The position numbers were made by a program, and so were the translations under genes. 5,275 bases of DNA from Bacteroidota bacterium (GTDB lineage Bacteria > Bacteroidota > Bacteroidia > Flavobacteriales > Flavobacteriaceae): positions 1-5,275 of the forward strand of contig JAEWLD010000282.1 of the NCBI GenBank assembly GCA_023393485.1, given 5' to 3'. Shown here piece by piece: positions 1-5,275 of this stretch. The notes below the pieces were generated by a model. It saw only the letters and a program-made list of their open reading frames with translations, searched no databases and had not been told where the DNA came from. Positions within the stretch are counted from its first letter, which is position 1, and every line of letters starts with the position of its first letter.

Positions 1-2753
1 CCATTATCCTGGAACGGCTTGGTGATTTGCAGGCCTTTCATGTCGCCTTGCACGTAAGCCGCGCCACCGTTTGCAGCCGGACGATAGTTGATTGGCGTAG
101 GTTTGTTCCGGCGCTCCATCGATGCCATGCGCCAGTTCGGGTGTGAGGCATCGAACGGATAACCCGCAAAAACAGATTGAAAGCCAATCACTGCATCAGT
201 TGCGATTTCATATGATGAGCTCAGGCTCGTTAGTGGCGTATCGTTTGGAATGGCGCCGTTCATGTACCAAAAGTTAATCGGCACTTCGACTTCAGGTGCG
301 AACGACATTGGAACAAAGACAGCCGTTACAGACAATGATGTGGCCGAAGTCAATGTAATTTCCTCGGTCGTGGCGGTAGAAGCGCCAATCCAGTGGCTAA
401 ACATATAACCCGGTTTGGCGACGGCTTTGAGTTTAACCGGTATATCTGAAAAATACACGCCTGTCCACGGATATGGATTTGCCGGAATGCCTGCAGTTGC
501 GTCCGAGATTTCAATTGTATTTACTTTAACCAGGCCATGGTCGGGATTTGAAACATTGACCGTCAGGTTGATGTTGTTAGCGATCCCGAATTCTGCACGG
601 ATATGATCGCGCTGGTACGCCGGACGCTGGTTGGCGAAGGTAATGCGCCTTCCGACCCAATAATTCCATTCGAGCATATCGACAGGCGCTTTCCAGCGAA
701 CAATCTGCTCAGCCATTTCGGGTGCAATTTCGTTGCGAAGTTCGGTGATTTTAGCGTTTACGCGCGTGGCATGATACGTCGAATTGAGCACATCGGCGAA
801 ACGCGTGATGAATTTGTATTTAAAGTCTGGATTTTCAAGTAGTTTCCTCAACATCAGCGTTGACCATGACGGGTTCGGGAAAGGCGGACCGTCGGGGTCT
901 GTCGCAGCGGCCAAAGTATTTTCTTCAGGATGGCTGAAGGTTGAGCTCATGTCGTGGATCGCCCAGCGCCAACGGCCATCGTTGCCATAAGGTGCATTCG
1001 GGTTGTAAGCCGTGTTCCGTCGCCAGAAAATGATGTTGTTTCCCGGCCAGTCGCCATTTTCGAAATATATTTCCGAGCAGTAGTAATCGATATAACTTTC
1101 GATGTCCATCTGCGTTTGGATATAGTCGTAATTGGCTTGCGGCACAAGCGAATTGTTCTCGAAATAATCATACATGTTTAGAAAATGCGTGTTGGTGCCT
1201 TCCTCAACATAATAACCGTCGTTTTCAAGCAGTTCGATCTGGTTTTTCGGAATGCCGTAGACGCGAAGGAAAAACTCGTCATCATATTTTTCGCGAACCG
1301 TCAAAAGTCCCCAGTATTCTCCGTTGATAAACGCTACGGCCGGCTGGCTCGCTTCGGTTTGCGTGTGTAATGGTTTTGCGAGTTCGGAGCACAATGCGTC
1401 CTTAAACATCGATTGATAGAAATCGCTCGCCGAATTTTTGAACACCAAACGCGTGAAACTGGTGTAAGGCTCGTCGGCGAAAAATTTATGCGCCATGCTG
1501 CCGACCCCGAGTTCGCTGCGCGCGTAGATGTTGAGCGATTTGCTCGGATATACACGCGAATTGTTTCCTTGTACGCGGATGCCGACATCCTGGTTCAAAA
1601 TCGGTTGGCCGTTGACGAAATAATGCAGGTTCGCAACGCGTTCAAAGTCAGATCCTTTTTGGTCGTAATTGCCGATAGCGCCGGTCGCGTTGGTCGTTGG
1701 ATGGGCTTGGCGCCAGTCATCGAACAGTTTTCCGGCCACGTAAATCCCGTCTTCATAATCAAAGAGTTTGTTTTCGTCAATACTCAGTGAAATCACCGGA
1801 AGCGAATAACGGCTTGCACCCGCTGGCGTAATGAAGTAATTGCGCGTCACGGTCGGGCTGTCTGTAAAACCTGGCCTAATGGCTTTTGCGCGGACGATAG
1901 TGCCTTTGAAAATATTGACTCCGGGAAGATAATCAGGCGTAAAGTCGTAGGTCGTCGATGTATTGGCGACTTTATTCGGCTGCGATGTCCTGTCAATTAC
2001 ATTGAGCGGAGCCGAATACGTGTTTGACTGGAATGACCTGAAAAGCATCGGGCCGTACGGCTGGCCGGCCAACATCGGGTAGGAATTTTTGTAGTTGTAT
2101 GTTGTTCCGCCAAGGTTAGAAGCGCTTGGTTCGGATCCGTCAAGCGTGTAGATTATCGTTGCTGCAGCATCGTTCGAAGTCATCGTCAGGGTAAACGCCG
2201 AAGTATAGAACCCTGAATTGTGTGAAAAAGTCGGTGCATCGAGCTGGCCGCCGCTGCCGGCTGAGTTGGCCGCTGCGGGAGTTGGTGTTGTGATGATGAC
2301 GAATCCGCCGTTTCCATTTGGCAGACGCCCAAGCGACTGGTTCGCCGGAATAGCGGTCGATGGCGCTTGGTCTATGACAATACCGCCGATGCTGGTCAGC
2401 GAAATGGTTTCGCCGCTTGCACCGATTTTCCAATTGGTATGCAGCGGTTGGCCCGGCGTTGTCCTGTTTTTATCTGAACACCAAACCAGGAGATAGCCGC
2501 CCGCGGGAACGGTGACGTTGGGGAAAACCCATTTGAACAAATCCGTGCTGTCATCGGTCAGTCCATAGCCGTTGAGATGTATTGGTGAGGAGCCGTTATT
2601 GTAAAGTTCAACCCAATCCTGGTAGGTTCCATCCTCATCTGTATTGACCGAAGTGTTTGATGACACTACTTCATTGATGACGATTTGGGACGTCGCGTGA
2701 TATGAAAATAATAAAAAGCAGAAATAGAAGAGTAGGCGTGTAATTTTTTTCAT
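1..2753 (-). CDS. Secreted lamin-tail / CotH-family kinase-like protein (3' end outside window)
   Basis: One uninterrupted frame of 917 codons runs from ATG at 2753 to the window edge; I translated it by hand and found no stop or frameshift. The start is chosen because MKKITRLLFYFCFLLF gives an immediate signal peptide; no Shine-Dalgarno is present. Domains: signal peptide 1-22; lamin-tail domain about 24-150 (INEVVSSN, YQDWVELYN, LNGYGLTDD, VPAGGYLLVW); chitobiase C-terminal-like domain about 171-308 (SGFYTSAFTL, IYTLDGSEPS, VRAKAIRPG); CotH kinase about 318-725 (LNQDVGIRVQG, YPSKS, NGEYWG, VREKYD, NGDWPGNN, RWRW); InlB-like module 729-815; start of the beta-sandwich with MERRNKPTPINY (879-890). 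It is a paralogue of the neighbour upstream. At 601-604 it reads DMSS where the neighbour has DMDD, so catalysis may be impaired. About 195 residues, probably ending in a T9SS tail, are expected beyond the window (inference). Substrate and role are unknown. Confidence 0.93.
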   Translation of the reverse strand, partial: MKKITRLLFYFCFLLFSYHATSQIVINEVVSSNTSVNTDEDGTYQDWVELYNNGSSPIHLNGYGLTDDSTDLFKWVFPNVTVPAGGYLLVWCSDKNRTTPGQPLHTNWKIGASGETISLTSIGGIVIDQAPSTAIPANQSLGRLPNGNGGFVIITTPTPAAANSAGSGGQLDAPTFSHNSGFYTSAFTLTMTSNDAAATIIYTLDGSEPSASNLGGTTYNYKNSYPMLAGQPYGPMLFRSFQSNTYSAPLNVIDRTSQPNKVANTSTTYDFTPDYLPGVNIFKGTIVRAKAIRPGFTDSPTVTRNYFITPAGASRYSLPVISLSIDENKLFDYEDGIYVAGKLFDDWRQAHPTTNATGAIGNYDQKGSDFERVANLHYFVNGQPILNQDVGIRVQGNNSRVYPSKSLNIYARSELGVGSMAHKFFADEPYTSFTRLVFKNSASDFYQSMFKDALCSELAKPLHTQTEASQPAVAFINGEYWGLLTVREKYDDEFFLRVYGIPKNQIELLENDGYYVEEGTNTHFLNMYDYFENNSLVPQANYDYIQTQMDIESYIDYYCSEIYFENGDWPGNNIIFWRRNTAYNPNAPYGNDGRWRWAIHDMSSTFSHPEENTLAAATDPDGPPFPNPSWSTLMLRKLLENPDFKYKFITRFADVLNSTYHATRVNAKITELRNEIAPEMAEQIVRWKAPVDMLEWNYWVGRRITFANQRPAYQRDHIRAEFGIANNINLTVNVSNPDHGLVKVNTIEISDATAGIPANPYPWTGVYFSDIPVKLKAVAKPGYMFSHWIGASTATTEEITLTSATSLSVTAVFVPMSFAPEVEVPINFWYMNGAIPNDTPLTSLSSSYEIATDAVIGFQSVFAGYPFDASHPNWRMASMERRNKPTPINYRPAANGGAAYVQGDMKGLQITKPFQDN
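2688..2753 (-). other. Signal peptide coding segment
   Basis: Residues 1-22 of the left-hand protein have a Lys-Lys and Arg N-region, a strongly hydrophobic core (LLFYFCFLLF) and a polar end ATS before Gln23, matching small residues at -3 (Ala20) and -1 (Ser22) for signal peptidase I. C12 is not in a lipobox, so a lipoprotein is unlikely. Sec export to the periplasm is the expected first step before type IX secretion. Confidence 0.85.
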
Positions 2754-2774
2754 TGTAGCATTGAGTTTAAGGGC

Positions 2775-2806
2775 GTAAAATAAAAAAACGAAATGCCCGA
2801 CTACAA
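2775..2806 (-). promoter_or_regulatory. Candidate Bacteroidota-type promoter for the left-hand gene
   Basis: On the minus strand TTG (2806-2804) is followed after 21 bases by TATTTTAC (2782-2775), a partial match to the TAnnTTTG -7 box used by the Bacteroidota primary sigma factor, with spacing inside the usual range. Transcription would begin about 15-20 bases before the ATG at 2753. The match is weak (the final TTTG is TTAC), and similar AT-rich strings occur nearby, so this is only a candidate. Confidence 0.25.
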
Positions 2807-2859
2807 TTTTCTTCGTTACACGACGCATTTACACGATGAATTGCAACAATTAAGAAACT

Positions 2860-2879
2860 TAAATCTTGCTTAAGATTTA
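2860..2879. repeat. AT-rich inverted repeat flanked by TTAAGAAA direct repeats
   Basis: TAAATCTT and AAGATTTA form perfect 8-base arms around GCTT. On either side lie two copies of TTAAGAAA at 2850-2857 and 2881-2888 (same orientation), and TTAAG/CTTAA recurs several times between 2850 and 2888. It lies about 107 bases upstream of the left-hand start codon, beyond the terminator, so an operator or regulatory site is plausible. A chance palindrome in AT-rich DNA is also possible. Confidence 0.5.
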
Positions 2880-2924
2880 CTTAAGAAATTTTTGCGACAT
2901 TTCATCATTTTTGATTTATCCGAC

Positions 2925-2953
2925 AAAAAAAAGGAGGCCAAAATGACCTCCTT
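2925..2953 (-). terminator. Rho-independent terminator of the right-hand gene
   Basis: Read on the minus strand, AAGGAGG pairs with CCTCCTT, and the stem can be extended inward through a T-G wobble, a C-G pair and an A-T pair, giving up to 10 pairs around a tiny T-rich loop. It runs directly into eight T residues (2932-2925). It begins 21 bases after the TAA stop, so transcription of the right-hand gene should end here and the left-hand gene needs its own promoter. The GGAGG on the plus strand is simply the other stem arm, not a ribosome binding site. Confidence 0.9.
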
Positions 2954-2974
2954 CATCAGTAAAAATAGACGATG

Positions 2975-5275
2975 TTATTTTTTGATGATTTTTTTGGTTT
3001 CGATACGGCCTTCAGAAGCCAGCTGCAATAAATACAAGCCAGTATTCAGCTCATCAATTGACAATTGCGCTGACGGGCTGAGCCTGCCAGCTTTTACCAG
3101 GCGGCCATCCATCGTAAATACGTTGAACGATACTTCGCCATTTGTTCCGCCAACACTGAGAATGCCTGTTGTTGGGTTAGGGAAAACCGTCAGTCGCGTC
3201 AAATCGTCGGTTGGCGTGCCGAGAATCAACTCAGTACCGTGGACAGCGATATTGTTGAACGTGATCCGGTTGCCATTATCGACTTCCATATCGGTCCCGG
3301 TGAAGCGCACGCGGACTTTGAAATCAGGGTTGTTGTCTGCCGCGGTGATGCTGCTGAAATCGACATCGAAAAGTTCAAATACCGAGTTCAATGGCAATGT
3401 AGACGATGCCAATCCTGCAGTTGTCCAGGTCGGAGTGCCCGGATTGGTTGAATAATCGATCAAGATTCCGGTGGCGTTCGTAAGCTCGTTTTGCGCCGCG
3501 AATGAAAATTTGATGTCTTCATAACCTGCAGTCGAGAAATTGAAAACCATTGTGTTCTCGCCGGTTGCAGTCTGCAAAGGTTCGGTGATCTGCAAACCGC
3601 GCATATTTGAGGCAACATACGGCGCGCCGCCGTTGGCCTCGGGAATGTAATTGATCGGAGTCGGCTTATTCCTTCTTTCCATCGAGCCGTGACGCCACAA
3701 TGGATCGGCGGAAGTGTACGGATAGCCCGGCAATGATGATGTGTATGAAATGTTCCCGTCAACACTATCGGCTTCAAATGTCGATGCCAGTGAAGTCAGC
3801 GGCGTATCATTCGGAATATTGGTATCCATGTACCAGAAATAAATCGGTTCGCTTGACGCGACTGTTTGCGGAACGAATACAGCCGTCACAGAAAATGCAG
3901 ATGCAGACGTAATCGTGATCTCATCTGTAGTAGCGGTCGATGCGCCGGTCCAGTGGTCAAATACATAACCAGGATTGGCAATTGCTTTCAAAGTCACGGG
4001 AATGTTTGAGAAATAAACGCCTGTCCAGGGATAAGGCTGCGCGTCGACGCCCGGCGTACCGTCTTTGATTTCAATCGTATTGATTTTGACATAACCATGC
4101 GCCGGATCGGACACGTCCAAAGTTGCATTGATGTTATTTGCGATGCCGAACTTCGCGCGGATGTGATTGCGCTGCGCGACAGGACGCTGGTTGAAGAAAT
4201 CGGTTTCGGTGTTCATCACCCAGTCAAAGTCGTCCATGTCTTGAAGGGTTTGCCAACGCGGGAAATGGTTTTCCATTTCGGGCTCGACGATAGTGCGGAA
4301 ATCCTCAAGTATGCCGATCAAACGGTCGCTTTTCCAATGGCTGTTCATCAAATCGGCGAAACGGTTGATGAAATAATTCTTGAAATTGTTGTTGTTGAGC
4401 ATCTTGCGCAGGAACAATGTCGATGCCGGCGGGTTTGGCCAAGCCGGACCGTTTGTGGCCGTCGCGTCTGCCAAATTGTTGTGGTTGACGCTTTCAGAAG
4501 TGATGCTCAAGGTGTCATCCATATCGTGGAAAGCCCAGCGCCAGCGGCCATCCGCGCCATACGGAGCGTCAGCGGTATAAGGCACGCGCTTGCGCCAGAA
4601 AGTCGTGTTCGTGCCGGGCCAGTCAACGTTGTCCATGTAGATGTTCGCAATGTAATAATCTGCGAAACTCTCCGGATCAAGTTGCGTCAGAACGTAATTG
4701 TATTCGGAATCGGCAGTCAGATTATGGCCTTGCATATAGGTTGTCAACGCATCCCAGTGATCTGAATCGCCTTCATCGACTTCATCGCCGCCGTTTTCGA
4801 TCAAATCGATGTCGTCAAAACCGTAAACCTGTTTAAAATAATTGTTGTCATATTTTTCGCGGACGTTCAAAATGCCCCAGTATTCGCCGTTGAGGAATGT
4901 CACGGCCGGCTGCGAAGATTCGTATTCACAATGCAAAAACGCACAGGCGCGCTGGTTCAGATCATCGCGGAACGTCGAGCCGTAGAAATCGCCGCCGCCG
5001 TTTCGCAATACCAAACGCTCGAATGAATCGTACGGATTGTCATCAAAAAATTTATAGTCAAAATCAGGATTGCCGTATGTATCGCGGGCATAAAGCGTCA
5101 TTGACTTGCTCGGGAAAGTACGGCTGTGGCCGCCGCGGACGCGAAGTCCCATGTCCTGATTGATTTCTTCCACGCCGTTTACGAAATAGCTGAAGTGGGC
5201 ACGTTTTTCATACTCAACGCCTTCGCGCTCAAAGTTGCCTTCCTCTTCGTAAGTCGGGTCTTGGGTTGGGTGTGT
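2975..5275 (-). CDS. Secreted CotH-family atypical kinase with T9SS sorting tail (5' end outside window)
   Basis: The visible part has 766 codons, open from the window edge to a TAA at 2977-2975; the true start lies beyond 5275. Residues 1 to about 378 are a CotH kinase domain: the INQDMGLRVRG strand and PSKS (about 39-58), NGEYWG and VREKYD (129-143), NVDWPGTN (216-223), and RWRW followed by H-DMDD (244-254). B. subtilis CotH phosphorylates spore coat proteins CotB and CotG; the substrate here is unknown. Residues 383-469 form an InlB-B-repeat-like module (HGYVK, PYPWTGVYFS, GYVFDHWTG, SVTAVF). About 478-685 is a beta-rich region I cannot name, with MERRNKPTPINY and a closing FNNIAVHGT. Residues 690-766 are a type IX sorting tail, so the protein is probably exported across the outer membrane and anchored or released. 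C111 and C116 could form a disulfide. Around 154-175 lies an acidic loop. A strong terminator follows. The family call is secure; kinase activity is inferred. Confidence 0.93.
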   Translation of the reverse strand, partial: THPTQDPTYEEEGNFEREGVEYEKRAHFSYFVNGVEEINQDMGLRVRGGHSRTFPSKSMTLYARDTYGNPDFDYKFFDDNPYDSFERLVLRNGGGDFYGSTFRDDLNQRACAFLHCEYESSQPAVTFLNGEYWGILNVREKYDNNYFKQVYGFDDIDLIENGGDEVDEGDSDHWDALTTYMQGHNLTADSEYNYVLTQLDPESFADYYIANIYMDNVDWPGTNTTFWRKRVPYTADAPYGADGRWRWAFHDMDDTLSITSESVNHNNLADATATNGPAWPNPPASTLFLRKMLNNNNFKNYFINRFADLMNSHWKSDRLIGILEDFRTIVEPEMENHFPRWQTLQDMDDFDWVMNTETDFFNQRPVAQRNHIRAKFGIANNINATLDVSDPAHGYVKINTIEIKDGTPGVDAQPYPWTGVYFSNIPVTLKAIANPGYVFDHWTGASTATTDEITITSASAFSVTAVFVPQTVASSEPIYFWYMDTNIPNDTPLTSLASTFEADSVDGNISYTSSLPGYPYTSADPLWRHGSMERRNKPTPINYIPEANGGAPYVASNMRGLQITEPLQTATGENTMVFNFSTAGYEDIKFSFAAQNELTNATGILIDYSTNPGTPTWTTAGLASSTLPLNSVFELFDVDFSSITAADNNPDFKVRVRFTGTDMEVDNGNRITFNNIAVHGTELILGTPTDDLTRLTVFPNPTTGILSVGGTNGEVSFNVFTMDGRLVKAGRLSPSAQLSIDELNTGLYLLQLASEGRIETKKIIKK
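2978..3208 (-). other. Type IX secretion C-terminal sorting domain (Por secretion tail)
   Basis: Residues 690-766 of the visible right-hand protein show the standard features in order: LTVFPNPTTG, a short beta segment ending in SFNVFTMDGRLV, then LSIDELNTGLYLLQL, and a basic end ETKKIIKK. This is the type A tail recognised by the Bacteroidota T9SS and usually removed after translocation. It is the strongest taxonomic marker in the window. Confidence 0.95.

Larger units (their letters stand above)
2754..2974. other. AT-rich intergenic spacer between the two paralogues
   Basis: The 221 bases hold the terminator of the right-hand gene, the inverted repeat with TTAAG motifs and the weak promoter candidate. 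No coding frame, tRNA or other RNA gene is evident. The base composition is clearly more AT-rich than the flanking genes. The last bases before the left-hand ATG (ACTCAATGCTACA) contain no purine-rich Shine-Dalgarno stretch, as is usual in Bacteroidota. Confidence 0.8.

Noticed and set aside
947..1588. Short minus-strand frames that might suggest a broken left-hand gene
   Set aside because: They are in other frames. The true frame is open from 2753 to the window edge with family motifs throughout, so no frameshift or pseudogene is indicated.
1413..1790. 125-residue plus-strand reading frame
   Set aside because: Antisense to the continuous left-hand kinase frame, with no domain or start signal of its own.
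2892..3455. 187-residue plus-strand reading frame opposite the end of the right-hand gene
   Set aside because: It runs through the terminator hairpin and lies antisense to the well-supported T9SS tail and beta-sandwich. It has no recognisable domain, and its apparent GGAGG site is the terminator arm.
4097..4765. 222-residue plus-strand reading frame
   Set aside because: It is entirely antisense to the CotH kinase domain, whose conserved motifs fix the real strand. Its sequence is valine/arginine-rich shadow coding with no domain.
5173..5173. GTG at 5173 as the start of the right-hand gene
   Set aside because: The same frame continues upstream to the window edge with clear kinase-domain homology to the paralogue (NFERE, HFSYFVNG), so this GTG is an internal valine codon.
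1..5275. CRISPR array, insertion sequence, tRNA or rRNA
   Set aside because: No regularly spaced repeats, transposase motifs, terminal inverted repeats or RNA gene signatures were seen on either strand.

Overview
The window carries two large, closely related genes, both on the minus strand and read from right to left. Each encodes a secreted multidomain protein built around a CotH-type (spore-coat H) atypical protein kinase domain. The right-hand gene (2975-5275) is complete at its 3' end and loses its 5' end at the window edge. The left-hand gene (1-2753) is complete at its 5' end and loses its 3' end at the other edge. Nothing convincing is encoded on the plus strand; the longer plus-strand reading frames are antisense shadows.

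The organism is probably a member of the Bacteroidota. The right-hand protein ends in a typical type IX secretion (T9SS, Por) sorting tail, which is essentially confined to that phylum. The left-hand gene has no Shine-Dalgarno sequence, and lamin-tail + chitobiase-like + CotH architectures are common there. Coding DNA is of medium GC and the spacer is clearly AT-rich. I cannot place the organism below phylum or class level.

Layout: 5275-2975 encodes CotH kinase, an InlB-B-repeat-like module, a conserved beta-sandwich of unknown name, and the T9SS tail. Then 2974-2754 is a 221-base spacer with a strong intrinsic terminator for the first gene, an AT-rich inverted repeat with TTAAG motifs, and a weak candidate promoter. 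Finally 2753-1 encodes a signal peptide, lamin-tail domain, chitobiase C-terminal-like domain, CotH kinase, InlB-like module and the start of the same beta-sandwich. By parity the left-hand protein should also end in a T9SS tail beyond the window, and the right-hand protein should begin with a signal peptide and lamin-tail region beyond the other edge; both are inferences.

The pair looks like an old tandem duplication. The proteins align without gaps over long stretches (about 53% identity over 120 residues of the kinase domain, about 71% over 87 residues of the InlB-like module, both counted by hand). Synonymous codon positions are heavily scrambled even where the peptide is identical. The most interesting difference is in the kinase core: the right-hand copy keeps an acidic DMDD motif, whereas the left-hand copy has DMSS. 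This suggests one likely active exported kinase next to one altered, possibly inactive, paralogue.
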